In this document: positions 1-8,875 of the stretch, piece after piece
Layout: each line of letters opens with the position of its first letter
Position numbering within the stretch: position 1 is the stretch's first letter
Source of the DNA: JADGGV01 sp035715725
Lineage (GTDB): Bacteria; Gemmatimonadota; Gemmatimonadetes; Longimicrobiales; RSA9
Direction: 5' to 3'
Length of the DNA stretch: 41,819 nucleotides
Assembly (NCBI GenBank): GCA_035715725.1
Contig: DASTKT010000124.1
Span: 1-41,819, forward strand
Position numbers and translations under genes: made by a program
Notes under the pieces: model-generated
The model's input: only the letters and a program-made list of their open reading frames with translations
The model's database searches: none
What the model was told of the DNA's origin: nothing

Positions 1-70
1 CCCCCGGCCCCGCCCTGACGCGTCGTACCCAACGGCCCGCGGACGCGCCCAACTGCGCGGCTTTCCCCAT

Positions 71-113
71 CCCTTCGCGTCTTCGCGTGACGAAATCGAC
101 CTGGAGGCGCCCG
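71..113. repeat. degenerate copy of the intergenic repeat motif
   Basis: The stretch reads CCTTCGCGTCTTCGCGTGA and is followed by CCTGGAGGCG. This resembles the outer end of the repeat copies at 36799-36982 and 41400-41594, where a CTCCGTGTGACAC stretch is followed by CTGGAGG. Only one end is recognisable, so this may be a decayed copy or chance. Nothing else is visible in positions 1-125. Confidence 0.3.
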
Positions 114-125
114 CCCGAAGCGCCG

Positions 126-695
126 TTAGCGCGCCGCGAACTCGCCCGCCGTGATCTCCCAGACCATGGTGTCCCGGGGCCGGCCGTCGGGCGTGGTGGT
201 GTTCGCGGCGAGCGTGCGGGTGTGGCGGTAGCCGAGGCGGCGGGGGATGGCGGCGCTGCTCACGTTGGCGGGATCGCAGCGGATCTCCATCCAGCGCGCG
301 CCGAGGTCCTCGAAGCCGACGCGGGTCGCGGCGGCGGCGGCCTCGGTGGCGTAGCCGCGGCCGGTCACGTCGGGGCGGAGCCAGTAGCCGATCTCGAGGG
401 CGCCGGGCTCCTCGCCGGGGTGGATGCCGATGCCGCCGAGGAGCTCGTCCTCGGCGGGCGGAAAGATCCCGTAGGCCCACTCCTCGCCGGCGAGGAAGCG
501 GTCGCGGAAGAGGGCGAGCCGGGTCTCGAGGGAGGCGAGATCGGCGGGCTCGCTCACCGCCCAGTCGAGCCAGGGGCGGAGGTGGTCGAGGCTCGCGTGG
601 AGGGCGCGCTCGAGCAGCGGCGCATCCGCCGGGCGGAGCGCGCGCAGCACCAGCCGGCGGGTCGGGATACGGAGCGGAGGTGACGACGCGCTCAT
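126..695 (-). CDS. GNAT-family N-acetyltransferase (RimJ/RimL type)
   Basis: A 189-aa cytoplasmic protein expected to transfer an acetyl group from acetyl-CoA to an amine, either a protein N-terminus or a small molecule. It opens with IPTRRLVLRALRPADAPLL, the typical start of RimJ/RimL-type enzymes. The centre has EIGYWLRPDVTGRGYATEA, in which the RGYATEA segment is the acetyl-CoA pyrophosphate-binding loop. It is followed by RCDPANVSSAAIPRRLGYR, matching the family's N-x-x-S-x-x-x-x-x-x-L-G pattern. Length is normal for a single GNAT domain. The ATG at 695 is the start that keeps the whole domain; its Shine-Dalgarno is weak. It lies downstream of the GGDEF-EAL gene on the same strand but is separated from it by a hairpin, so it is probably transcribed on its own. 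The substrate cannot be told from sequence. Confidence 0.88.
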   Translation of the reverse strand: MSASSPPLRIPTRRLVLRALRPADAPLLERALHASLDHLRPWLDWAVSEPADLASLETRLALFRDRFLAGEEWAYGIFPPAEDELLGGIGIHPGEEPGALEIGYWLRPDVTGRGYATEAAAAATRVGFEDLGARWMEIRCDPANVSSAAIPRRLGYRHTRTLAANTTTPDGRPRDTMVWEITAGEFAAR

Positions 696-702
696 CGCTC
701 AG

Positions 703-732
703 GCTATAACGCCGGCGAGGGGCGTGGAGCAA
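703..732 (-). promoter_or_regulatory. possible promoter of the acetyltransferase gene
   Basis: On the minus strand a TTGCTC (727-732) is followed after 18 bp by TATAGC (703-708), which ends 7 bp before the ATG. It sits directly between the hairpin at 733-770 and the acetyltransferase start, the expected place for a promoter. Matches to the sigma-70 consensus are only 3/6 and 4/6. Confidence 0.33.
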
Positions 733-770
733 GCCGGGCGGCACCGTCGAGGGAGACGGGGCCGCCCGGC
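733..770 (-). terminator. hairpin after the GGDEF-EAL gene
   Basis: A perfect 10-bp inverted repeat, GCCGGGCGGC (733-742) and GCCGCCCGGC (761-770), starts 7 bp after the stop of the GGDEF-EAL gene. There is no clear U-tract. The position between two same-strand genes fits transcription termination. Confidence 0.5.
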
Positions 771-777
771 GCCGCGC

Positions 778-3528
778 TCAGGCCACGGCGGCGGGGCGCT
801 GGCGCCGCAGCAGCGCGGCCACGGCGGCGGGCTCGAGCGGGCGGGCGTAGTGGAAGCCCTGCGCGAAGCCGCATCCCATGGCGCGGAGCGCATCGCGCTG
901 GCGCGGCTCCTCGACGCCCTCGGCCACGGTCCGCATCGACAGCATCTCGCCGAGGGAGACGATGGCGCGGGTGAGCGCGTCGTCGCCGCCGCCGGCACCG
1001 ATGCCGGAGACGAAGGCGCGGTCGATCTTGAGGATGTCGGCGGGGAACTTCTGCAGGTACTGGATCGACGAGTAGCCGGTGCCGAAGTCGTCGATGGCGA
1101 CGCGCACGCCCAGCCCGCGGATGGCGCGCAGCCGCGCGACGATCGCCTCGTCGTCCTGGATGACCACGCTCTCGGTGATCTCGATGACGAGGCGGTGGGG
1201 CGGCAGGCCGGAGTCGCCGAGCGCGGCGGCGATGTCGGCGCAGATCGCGTCGTCCTGGAGCTGCCGGCCGGAGACGTTGACGGAGAGCGTGACGCCGCCG
1301 AGGGAGTCGCCGATGTCGGGCCAGTCGGCGGCCTCGGCGCACGCCTCGCGCAGGACCCAGCGGCCGAGCGGCACGATGAGCCCGGACTCCTCCGCGGCCG
1401 GGATGAACATGCCGGGCGGGACGAGGCCCCGGACCGGGTGCTGCCAGCGGACGAGCGCCTCGGCGCCGGCCACGCGCTCGGTGGCGAGGTCGATGACCGG
1501 CTGGAAGTGGAGGCGGAACTGGCCCTCCGCCAGCGCGGCGCGGATCTCGGCCTCGAGCGTCAGCTTGTCGCGGATCGCGCTCTGCATCCCCGGCTCGAAG
1601 AGCGTGATGCGGCCGCGCCCGCCGCGCTTCGCCTCGTACATCGCGAGGTCGGCGTTGCCGAGCAGGTCGTCGGCCGTGGAGCCGGCCGCCGCGCGGGCGA
1701 TGCCGATGCTCACGCCGACGTCGACCTCGCGCCCGTCGAGCGAGAGCGGGCGCCGCATGGCGGCGGCGATGCGCTCGGCGACGAGCCCCGCGTCGTCCGG
1801 CGTCACCAGGTTGCGCAGCAGCACGCCGAACTCGTCGCCGCCGATGCGGGCGACGGTGTCGCAGCCGCGGGTGGCGTTCAGGAGCCGGCCCGCGACCTGG
1901 CCGAGCAGGCGGTCGCCCTCGCCGTGGCCGAAGGAGTCGTTGACGTTCTTGAAGTTGTCGAGGTCGAGGAAGAGGACCGCGATCGCGTCGGGGTCGGGAT
2001 CCTCGATCAGCGCGCGCTCGATCTGGCCGCGCAGCCGCTTGCGGTTCGCGAGGCCGGTGAGCGGGTCGTGCGTGGCCTGGTGCGCGAGCTGCGCCTCCAG
2101 CACGGCGCGCTCGGTCACGTCGCGCGTGTTCAGCACGATGCCGCCGATCGCCGGATCGTCGAAGCGGCTGCTCCCGAGCGCCTCGATATGGCGCCACTCG
2201 CCGTCGCGGCTGCGGAAGCGGCAGACCGTGGAGGCGGTGGTGCCGGGCGCCTGCGTGACGCCGGCGAGGAACGCCTTGAGGCGGGGCTCGTCGTCGCCAT
2301 GGACGAGCTCGGCGAGGCGGGTGCCGACGACGTCGTTCGGCGCCCAGCCGAGGACGCGGTCGACGGACGGGCTCACGAAGCGCACGGTCGTGTCCGCCGC
2401 GATGACCGTGATCAGGTCGGAGGAGTGCTGGACGAGCGCGCCGAAGCGGGCCTGGAGGCGGAGCAGCTCGCGGGCGGAGACGATCTGGCGGGCGAGGACC
2501 AGGCCGGTGAGCGCGAGGGCGGTGAGCACGATGCCGGTGACGCCGGAGGCGCCGTCACGGAGCTGGTAGAGGAGCAGCCCGAAGCCGAGTGCGACCGCGG
2601 CGTAGGGGAGCGCATGCAGCTCGCTGGCGCGGGCGAGGCGGTCCGAAGCGCGGGAGCGCGCGTGGCCTTGCGCGGCCTCCGTGGAGCGGCGCTCCCAGGC
2701 GCGCGCGTGCGGCGCGGCGAGCCAGAGGAAGGCGGTGAGCTGCCAGCCGAGGTCGATCCAGCCGCCGCTGTGGTACGCGCCGTCGCGGACGACGACGACG
2801 CCGTAGGCCAGGTCGGTGAAGCAGGCGACGGCGGCGCCGAGGGCGAGGAGCGTTAGCGCGCGGCTGCTCGCGGCGCGGCGCCGGAGCCGCACGACCGTGA
2901 AGCCGAAGAGCAGCGCGAGGTCGCCGGCGGGGTAGGCCACGGAGAGCGCCTGCTCCCAGATGGAGCCCTGGGCGCCGCGCAGCATCGGCGCGAGCACGAA
3001 GACCCACACGACCGCGCCGCCGGAGACCATGACCGTGGTGACGTCGAGCCAGAACTTGAGGCGCTCGCCGCGGCGGGGCGCGAAGGGGAACGCGAGCAGC
3101 CCGGCGATGAGCAGCGGGTAGTGCGCGATGTAGGCGACGTCGACCCAGGACGCGGAGTGCCCGGCGCCGAGCCCGGCATCGTGGATGAGCCAGAGGTCGT
3201 TCGTGACGGTGTACCACGCGAACGCCACGGCGAGGAGCTTCCAGGCGCGGGCGACGCGGGGCTCGGCGGCCGAGCGCCAGGCCTCGCCCAGCGCCGCGGC
3301 GCTCGCGGCGAGGGGGATGGGGAGCGCGGCGACGCCGGCGATGAGCGCGCGCTCGCCGGGCGAGCCGGCGGCGATCCAGAGTGCCTGCACGAGGAGAATC
3401 GCCGCGCCGCCGAGGCAGAGCCGGCCGCCGGGCGTGTGCAGCCACGCCAGCGGACGGGTGTCCGCGGAGCCGTCCATCTCGGGAGCGGCGGCCACCCCGT
3501 CGTCGGGGCAGACCAGGAGGTTCCACAT
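778..3528 (-). CDS. membrane PAS-GGDEF-EAL cyclic-di-GMP enzyme
   Basis: A 916-aa inner-membrane signalling protein that can in principle both make c-di-GMP (GGDEF) and degrade it (EAL). Residues about 35-350 are hydrophobic, with roughly nine or ten predicted membrane helices forming an unassigned sensor region. A PAS domain follows (about 366-475, ending in the typical LNTRDVTERAVLE). The GGDEF domain starts near 484 (THDPLTGLANRKRL) and has an intact ARIGGDEFGV near 562. An RGCD sequence five residues before GGDEF matches the RxxD product-inhibition site. The EAL domain begins near 655, with AEALVRW near 686, DDFGTGYSS near 811 and a KIDRAFV segment after it. Key motifs of both domains look intact, so neither can be called degenerate. 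The ATG at 3528 has a poor Shine-Dalgarno; the Met at 3477 is an alternative. A hairpin follows the stop. Confidence 0.94.
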   Translation of the reverse strand: MWNLLVCPDDGVAAAPEMDGSADTRPLAWLHTPGGRLCLGGAAILLVQALWIAAGSPGERALIAGVAALPIPLAASAAALGEAWRSAAEPRVARAWKLLAVAFAWYTVTNDLWLIHDAGLGAGHSASWVDVAYIAHYPLLIAGLLAFPFAPRRGERLKFWLDVTTVMVSGGAVVWVFVLAPMLRGAQGSIWEQALSVAYPAGDLALLFGFTVVRLRRRAASSRALTLLALGAAVACFTDLAYGVVVVRDGAYHSGGWIDLGWQLTAFLWLAAPHARAWERRSTEAAQGHARSRASDRLARASELHALPYAAVALGFGLLLYQLRDGASGVTGIVLTALALTGLVLARQIVSARELLRLQARFGALVQHSSDLITVIAADTTVRFVSPSVDRVLGWAPNDVVGTRLAELVHGDDEPRLKAFLAGVTQAPGTTASTVCRFRSRDGEWRHIEALGSSRFDDPAIGGIVLNTRDVTERAVLEAQLAHQATHDPLTGLANRKRLRGQIERALIEDPDPDAIAVLFLDLDNFKNVNDSFGHGEGDRLLGQVAGRLLNATRGCDTVARIGGDEFGVLLRNLVTPDDAGLVAERIAAAMRRPLSLDGREVDVGVSIGIARAAAGSTADDLLGNADLAMYEAKRGGRGRITLFEPGMQSAIRDKLTLEAEIRAALAEGQFRLHFQPVIDLATERVAGAEALVRWQHPVRGLVPPGMFIPAAEESGLIVPLGRWVLREACAEAADWPDIGDSLGGVTLSVNVSGRQLQDDAICADIAAALGDSGLPPHRLVIEITESVVIQDDEAIVARLRAIRGLGVRVAIDDFGTGYSSIQYLQKFPADILKIDRAFVSGIGAGGGDDALTRAIVSLGEMLSMRTVAEGVEEPRQRDALRAMGCGFAQGFHYARPLEPAAVAALLRRQRPAAVA

Positions 3529-3706
3529 GGATTTTCGATCCGGTCCGGCCGGCAGATCCGGGCGGGGAGGTGCGGCGTGAGGCGTACCTCAGATGGAGGA
3601 TCGGCCGAATCCGGCGGGAGTTGAGCGGCGGGCGGCTCGGCGCGGGCGCGCCGCCGCTCCGCCGGCCGGGCGGTTCGGCCGCCGCCGGCCCCGCCGTCCG
3701 ATCGTT

Positions 3707-5074
3707 CTACAGCGTGTCGAGGAAGCGCAGGAGCGCGAGGCGCTGGCCGAGCGGGAGCGCCTGGAAGGCGGCGCGGGCGCGCGTCGCCTCGCCGCCGTGC
3801 GCGGCCACGGCGTCGGCGACGCCGAGGACGCGGCCATCGTGCAGCAGCTCGCGGCGGTAGCGCACGCCCATCAGGATGGCGGTGCGGATCTCGGTGGGGG
3901 TGGAGCCACGGCCGCAGACGCTGCGGAGCGCGGGCCCCATGTCGTGGAGGAGCAGGTCCGAGTAGAGCGCCACGGCCTTGTGGTCGAGCGCCGCCACGGG
4001 GCTGCTCCCCGTGCGGAGCACCGGCGTGTGGCACGCCGTGCAGCCGATCTCGTGGAAGATGCGCTCGCCGCGGGCGACGATGGCGGCGTCCTCCGCGTCG
4101 CGCGCGGGCGCGCGCCGGAGCGGCGCCAGGAAGCGGACGAACGCGGAGAGCAGGTCGAGGCGGCGCTGGTCGATCTCCGGCTCGGGCGTCGGGTCGGAGC
4201 CCGGCGGGAACGGGCGGCCGTCCAGCGTGCCCTCCGCCGGGCGGAGCGGGCTGGTGAGCCCCATCTCGAAGTGGAGCGCGCCGGCGACGAACTCCGGGAT
4301 GCTGCGCGCCTCGGCCTTGCGGCCGAACCGGCCGATCCGGCCGTCGCTGCCCTTGCCGACGCGGCCGGAGATGCCGTCGTGGTCGCGGTCGGCGGAGTCG
4401 GCGTGCGCGGCGAGCGTGGAGTCGGGGACCGCCTCGGCGAGGCCGAGGCCGAACAGGAACGGCACGGTGAAGCGGGCCTGCTCCGTGGCGGCTGCGGGCA
4501 CGGCCTCGCCGCGGATGCCGCGGGCGACGAGGAGCGGCGTGGCGCGGGTGCGGACGTTCTCGCCGCCCGCGGCGGTGAGCGTGTCGCAGCGGTTCGGCGG
4601 GATGAAGCGCGTCGCCTTGCGCAGCCGCTGCTCGCCGGTGCCGCCGGGGGCGGGGTCCGTGTGGCACGCGCTGCACTGGTTCTCGTTGAAGAGCGGGCCG
4701 AGGCCCTCCTCGGGCGAGAAGATCTTGTCGAAGAGGGCGGCGCCGGCGCGGAAGTCGGCGATTTGGGCGGGCGTGAGGCCGGGGAGCGGCTCGCCCGCCG
4801 CGGCAGCGACGGCGGCGGCGGCGCGCAGCTCCGCGACCCCGTCGGGCCTGGGCGCCGCGCGGCCGCAGGCGGCGAGGAACGCGAACGCAGCGACGGCGGC
4901 GGCGGGACGTGGCCGTCGCGGCGCGGGCGCGCGGCGGCGTGCGGGCGGCGTGCCGCGGCGCGTGGCGGCGGGGGCGGACGCGCTCGCGGACGCGCTCGCG
5001 GACGTGCTCGCGGCGGCCGGGCGGCGGGCGCCGCTTGACCGCGGCGGCGCGGGGTCGGAAACTGTGCGGCTCAA
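3707..5074 (-). CDS. di-haem DUF1111 (putative thiol oxidoreductase/peroxidase) lipoprotein
   Basis: A 455-aa exported c-type cytochrome of the DUF1111 family (di-haem peroxidase-like; physiological substrate generally unknown). Two haem-attachment motifs are visible: CSACH near residue 131, in the family-typical FNENQCSACHTDP, and CTACH near residue 341 (EIGCTACHTPVL). The segment FAFLAACGR near residue 65 is a lipobox, so the mature protein is probably a lipid-anchored periplasmic or surface protein. The only start upstream of the lipobox in this frame is TTG at 5074, supported by AGGAG five bases upstream. That leaves an unusually long Ser/Ala/Arg-rich leader, partly encoded by a 12-bp tandem repeat. 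It is divergent from the creatininase gene, with only 26 bp between starts, so each promoter would have to lie inside or beside the other gene. Confidence 0.85.
   Translation of the reverse strand: MSRTVSDPAPPRSSGARRPAAASTSASASASASAPAATRRGTPPARRRAPAPRRPRPAAAVAAFAFLAACGRAAPRPDGVAELRAAAAVAAAAGEPLPGLTPAQIADFRAGAALFDKIFSPEEGLGPLFNENQCSACHTDPAPGGTGEQRLRKATRFIPPNRCDTLTAAGGENVRTRATPLLVARGIRGEAVPAAATEQARFTVPFLFGLGLAEAVPDSTLAAHADSADRDHDGISGRVGKGSDGRIGRFGRKAEARSIPEFVAGALHFEMGLTSPLRPAEGTLDGRPFPPGSDPTPEPEIDQRRLDLLSAFVRFLAPLRRAPARDAEDAAIVARGERIFHEIGCTACHTPVLRTGSSPVAALDHKAVALYSDLLLHDMGPALRSVCGRGSTPTEIRTAILMGVRYRRELLHDGRVLGVADAVAAHGGEATRARAAFQALPLGQRLALLRFLDTL
4981..5016. repeat. 12-bp tandem repeat inside the leader of the di-haem gene
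   Basis: CGCTCGCGGACG occurs exactly at 4981-4992 and 4993-5004 and in a degenerate third copy after that. On the minus strand it encodes the alternating Ser-Ala run in the leader before the lipobox. Such a repeat could change copy number in frame. Confidence 0.6.
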
Positions 5075-5100
5075 GACGACTCCTGGAAAGGACCGAATCG

Positions 5101-5883
5101 ATGCCCGGCCGTCCTTACGTACTGGCGGAGACCCCGTGGAAGACGGTGCAGGCGATGGAGTACGACGTCGCCGTGCTCCCCTGGGGCGCCACCGAGGCCC
5201 ACAACTACCACCTGCCGTACGGCACCGACGTGCAGCAGTCGGAGCGCATCGCCGCGGAGGCGGCGCGCCGGGCGTGGGAGGCGGGCGCGCGCCCGGTCGT
5301 CCTCCCGACGGTGCCGTTCGGCGTGAACACGTCGCAGCTCGACATCCCGCTCACCATCAACCTGAATCCGTCGACGCAGCTCGCGCTGCTGGACGACGTG
5401 GCGGCCTCGCTGGAGGCGCAGGGGATCGGCAAGCTGGTCGTCCTCAACGGCCACGGCGGGAACGACTTCCGCTGGATGATCCGGGAGCTGCTGCCGCACC
5501 GGGAAATCTTCATCGCGGCGGTGGACTGGTGGAAGGTCGCCGACGCGCGGGCGTTCTTCGACGAGCCGGGCGACCACGCCGGCGAGCTCGAGACGTCCGT
5601 GATGATGCACCTCTTCCCCGACCTCGTGCTACCCCTGGAGGAGGCGGGGGATGGGGCGACGCGGAAGCCGAAGCTGCGGGCGCTGCGCGAGGGGTGGGCG
5701 TGGACGCCGCGGCGCTGGACGCAGGTCACGGCCGACACCGGGGTGGGGGACCCGCGCCGCGCGACGGCCGAGAAGGGGGCGCGCTACCTCGAGGTGTTGA
5801 CCGGGATGCTGGCGGAGTTCCTGGTCGAGCTGGCGAAGGCGGACGCGGACGACCTGTACGAGGGCCGCCCCGGCGGCGCCTGA
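5101..5883 (+). CDS. creatininase-family amidohydrolase
   Basis: A 260-aa cytoplasmic metallo-amidohydrolase of the creatininase/MftE/ArfB family, which cleaves cyclic or linear amide bonds with divalent metals. Metal-ligand motifs are in the expected order: GATEAHNYHLPYGTD gives E32, H34 and D43, and LNGHGGND places H118. A later GELETSVMMHLFP segment matches the E-T-S motif of the family. Length matches the usual 240-270 aa. The ATG at 5101 is chosen because AGGA lies upstream and the family N-terminus begins just after it; longer in-frame starts run back through the divergent gene. The neighbours do not point to creatinine metabolism or mycofactocin maturation, so the substrate is unknown. 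It converges on the DUF457 gene. Confidence 0.9.
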   Translation: MPGRPYVLAETPWKTVQAMEYDVAVLPWGATEAHNYHLPYGTDVQQSERIAAEAARRAWEAGARPVVLPTVPFGVNTSQLDIPLTINLNPSTQLALLDDVAASLEAQGIGKLVVLNGHGGNDFRWMIRELLPHREIFIAAVDWWKVADARAFFDEPGDHAGELETSVMMHLFPDLVLPLEEAGDGATRKPKLRALREGWAWTPRRWTQVTADTGVGDPRRATAEKGARYLEVLTGMLAEFLVELAKADADDLYEGRPGGA

Positions 5884-5922
5884 CCGCCCCGCCCCGGCTG
5901 GCGGGCGACGCTCCGGCGGTCA
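5881..5922. terminator. candidate bidirectional hairpin between convergent genes
   Basis: TGACCGCC (5881-5888) and GGCGGTCA (5915-5922) form a perfect 8-bp inverted repeat spanning the gap between the convergent creatininase and DUF457 stop codons. No U-tract is present on either side. Confidence 0.38.
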
Positions 5923-6903
5923 CCGCCCGCCGGCGACGCGGACCGCCATCGTCGCCCACCCCGCGGCGCCGTAGCGTGCGTCCGAGATGCGCACGTACTC
6001 GCCGTCCGCCCGGTACTCCGTCTCGAAGTACGGGAAGCGCGCCCAGCGCAGGAACGGCCGGACCTCCGGGGAGGCCGCGGCCCGGCGAGCGGCCGGATCC
6101 GCCGCGCCGGTGGGGAGCGCATCGCGGCGCAGCTCCAGGCGCCACGGCAGCACGTGCAGCGTGCCGAAGCGGTACGTGTCGCCATCCCGCACGACGACGT
6201 CCCGCACGAGCGGATTCAAGGCGACGGGCGCCACCATGACGGCGCCGGGCGCGAGGCGGCGCGGCGCGAAGGCGCGGAGCACCGCGCCACGCCCGGCCAC
6301 GCCCACGAGCAGCATCGCGAGCGTGTACGCGGCGACGGCGGCGAGCGCGATCCGCGCGGGGCGCGCCGCGGCCGCCTCGCGCGCGCCCGCGGTCCGGCGG
6401 CGCGCGGAGAGCCAGACGGCCGCGCCGAGCGCGAGCAGGATCCACGGATCGACGATGAAGAGCGCATCGCCGTAGTACCACGCGTCCCGGAACGGCATGA
6501 GCCAGCGCATGCCGTACGTGTTCATCCAGTCGAGCGTCGGGTGTGTCAGGATCGAGACGAAGGCGAGGAGCAGGACCTGGCGCGGCCGCGCGGGGGCGCC
6601 GCCGTCGCGCCCGGGCTCGAAGCCCGTGGCGCCGCGGCCGCGCGGCGTCCGGTTTCGCCGTCGCACCCAGCGGTCCCACGCCAGCACCAGCGCGGTGAGC
6701 ACGAACGGCAGGACCGCCAGCGCGAGCACGCCATGGGTCCAGCCGCGGCGCAGCTCGAGCCCGCGCCCGAGCGGCACGGCGACCACGTCGATGTCCGGGA
6801 AGTTCGCGCCGATGACCAGCGTGGCCATGGCCAGCGGCGTGCGGCGCTTGAGGCCCGCCTGGCCGAGCGCGGCGCCGACGAGCGAGTGGGTCAGGTTGTC
6901 CAT
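5920..6903 (-). CDS. YdjM/DUF457-type membrane metal-dependent hydrolase
   Basis: A 327-aa integral membrane protein. The N-terminus MDNLTHSLVGAALGQAG, then GANFPDIDVV and RGWTHGVLAL, is the signature of the YdjM/DUF457 family (often annotated 'membrane-bound metal-dependent hydrolase'). The H and D residues of THS, PDID and THG are the presumed metal ligands. About four membrane helices follow, one pair near LTHPTLDWMNTYG. Residues after about 200 form a soluble C-terminal part (RFGTLHVLPWRLELRRD) also seen in longer members. The biochemical activity of the family is not established. The ATG at 6903 gives the complete family N-terminus; the Shine-Dalgarno is weak. The M2 peptidase gene lies upstream on the same strand. 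Confidence 0.85.
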   Translation of the reverse strand: MDNLTHSLVGAALGQAGLKRRTPLAMATLVIGANFPDIDVVAVPLGRGLELRRGWTHGVLALAVLPFVLTALVLAWDRWVRRRNRTPRGRGATGFEPGRDGGAPARPRQVLLLAFVSILTHPTLDWMNTYGMRWLMPFRDAWYYGDALFIVDPWILLALGAAVWLSARRRTAGAREAAAARPARIALAAVAAYTLAMLLVGVAGRGAVLRAFAPRRLAPGAVMVAPVALNPLVRDVVVRDGDTYRFGTLHVLPWRLELRRDALPTGAADPAARRAAASPEVRPFLRWARFPYFETEYRADGEYVRISDARYGAAGWATMAVRVAGGR

Positions 6904-6964
6904 GGCGTCGTTGCGGCCGCCGGGAACGTTGGACCCGGCGGCAGATGGGAAGTGAACGGCGTGA

Positions 6965-6996
6965 GGGAGCAGGAGATCGATCGATCGCCCGCTCCC
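6965..6996 (-). terminator. possible terminator of the M2 peptidase gene
   Basis: GGGAGC (6965-6970) pairs with GCTCCC (6991-6996), with further partial pairing around ATCGATCGAT. It lies 25 bp past the stop of the M2 peptidase gene, and a C/T-rich stretch follows on the plus strand. Weak evidence. Confidence 0.33.
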
Positions 6997-7021
6997 CCAC
7001 TCCCCCGCTCGTCCACTCCGG

Positions 7022-8875
7022 TCAGTTCGCCGCCGTCTCCGTCGGCATCGTCCACCCCAGCTTCTTCCCCTTGTTCTGCGCTTCCAGCCACTTCAGGAGC
7101 GGCTGGAAGTACTCGACCATGGCGGAGGCGTCGATGTCGCGCTGGCCGGTCATCTCGAAGAGCGTCTGCTGCCATGGCTGGCTCTGCCCCTTCTCGAGCA
7201 TCGCCTGGAGCTTCCGGCCCGCCTCCTCGCTGCCGTAGAAGGAGCAGCGGTAGAGCGGGCCGGTGAAGCCGGCGGCGCGGCACATCGAGCGGTAGAACTG
7301 GAACTGGAGGATGCGGGCGAGGAAGTAGCGCGTGTACGGCGTGTTGGCCGGCACGTGGTACTTGGCGCCCGGATCGAAGTCGGCCTCGCTGCGCGGGCTC
7401 GGCGGCGCGATCCCCTGGTACTTCGCGCGCAGCTGCCACCACGCCTTGTTGTAGTCCGAGGGCTTGACCTCGCCGGAGAAGACCTTCCAGCGCCACTGGT
7501 CGATGAGCAGGCCGAAGGGGAGGAACGCCACCTTGTCCATGGCCTGGCGGAGCAGGAGCGCCGTATCTCCGGAGGCGGGCGGGATCTCCTGCAGCAGGCC
7601 GACCTGCTTCAGGTACGTCGGCGTGATGCTGAGGGCGATGGCGTCGCCGATGGCCTCGTGGAAGCCATCGTTGGCGCCGTTCTGGAAGAGGTACGGCTGC
7701 TTCTGGTACGCCAGGTAGTAGTAGTCGTGCCCCATCTCGTGGTGGATCGTCACGAAGTCCTCGCCCGTAGGCTCGAGGCACGCCTTGATGCGGACATCCT
7801 CCTTCGTGTCGATGTCCCAGGCGCTGGCGTGGCAGACCACGTCGCGGTCCCGCGGCTTCGCGAGCAGCGAGCGCTCCCAGAACGTCTTCGGCAGCGGCTG
7901 GAGCCCGAGGGAGGTGAAGAAGCCCTCGGCGTACTTCGCCATGCCGACCTGGTCCACCTTCTTCTGCTCCAGCAGCGACGTGATGTCCACGCCGCCGCCG
8001 GTCTGCCCCTTCGGGGCGACGACGTCGTAGATGTTGCCCCACTCCTGCGCCCACATGTTGCCGAAGAGGTGCGCGGGGATGAGGCCGTTCGGCGGCACCA
8101 GGTCGGTGCCGTACTTCTCGCCGAGCTTCGTGCGGACGTAGGCGTGGAGCTGGAGGTAGAGCGGCCGGACCTGCGCCCACAGGCGGTCCAGCTCCTTCTC
8201 GAACTCCCGCGGCGTCATGTCGTAGCCGGCCCGCCACATCTCGCCGGTGTCCTCGAAGCCCAGCTCGCGGGCGCCCTTGTTCGACAGCTCGACGAAGCGG
8301 GTGTAGCGGTCGCGCATGGGGCGGGAGATGGTGTGCCAGCCGGCCCACGCGTCCAGCAGCGCCTTCGGGTCCCGGCTCTCGCGCAGGATCTTCTCCAGGT
8401 CCGGGAGCTGGAGGCACTCGTCCTTCATCTCCGGCACGCCCTTCCGGCAGTACTTCCCCTTCCCGTAGTCGGCGTTCAGGCCGACCTGCAGGCGGGTCAG
8501 CTCCGACGCCTCGGCCGGATCGCTCGGCGGCGGCGCGACGAGCGCGAGCTTCAGCAGCGTGAGCTCGCGGCGCAGCTTCGGCTCGAGCTGCAGCCCGTCG
8601 AAGCGCTTGGCCGCGAGCGCGTCGCGCTGCAGCGCGACGGAGTACGTCGTCTGCGCGTCCGCGGACAGCTCCTCGGTGTCGTCCGTGATGAAGTTCTGCG
8701 CGACCCAGTCGGCGCGGCTCGCCTTGATGCCCAGGTCGGTCAGCTCCTTCTCGGCCCTGTCCATGAAGGCCCGGGCCTCGGCCTCGGTCGGCTTCGCGGC
8801 GCCGGGCTGCTGCGCGGCGGCGCCGGAGCCGGCGAGGAGGCAAAGCACGAGCGCGGCGGTGCATCGAGTTCGCAT
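7022..8875 (-). CDS. peptidase family M2 dipeptidyl carboxypeptidase (ACE-like), secreted
   Basis: A 617-aa zinc peptidase homologous to angiotensin-converting enzyme, expected to remove C-terminal dipeptides from peptides in the periplasm or outside the cell. MRTRCTAALVLCLLAGSGAA is a signal peptide ending near AAAQ. The zinc site is HEMGH near residues 378-382. The third ligand is the Glu of NDGFHEAIGD, 28 residues after the first His, the same spacing as in ACE (established for the family). A conserved NTPYTRYFLARILQFQFY segment lies near the C-terminus, as in ACE. Length matches one ACE catalytic domain. The ATG at 8875 is chosen because it directly precedes the signal peptide; upstream in-frame sequence is not protein-like. 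Probably involved in peptide nutrition. Confidence 0.93.
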   Translation of the reverse strand: MRTRCTAALVLCLLAGSGAAAQQPGAAKPTEAEARAFMDRAEKELTDLGIKASRADWVAQNFITDDTEELSADAQTTYSVALQRDALAAKRFDGLQLEPKLRRELTLLKLALVAPPPSDPAEASELTRLQVGLNADYGKGKYCRKGVPEMKDECLQLPDLEKILRESRDPKALLDAWAGWHTISRPMRDRYTRFVELSNKGARELGFEDTGEMWRAGYDMTPREFEKELDRLWAQVRPLYLQLHAYVRTKLGEKYGTDLVPPNGLIPAHLFGNMWAQEWGNIYDVVAPKGQTGGGVDITSLLEQKKVDQVGMAKYAEGFFTSLGLQPLPKTFWERSLLAKPRDRDVVCHASAWDIDTKEDVRIKACLEPTGEDFVTIHHEMGHDYYYLAYQKQPYLFQNGANDGFHEAIGDAIALSITPTYLKQVGLLQEIPPASGDTALLLRQAMDKVAFLPFGLLIDQWRWKVFSGEVKPSDYNKAWWQLRAKYQGIAPPSPRSEADFDPGAKYHVPANTPYTRYFLARILQFQFYRSMCRAAGFTGPLYRCSFYGSEEAGRKLQAMLEKGQSQPWQQTLFEMTGQRDIDASAMVEYFQPLLKWLEAQNKGKKLGWTMPTETAAN

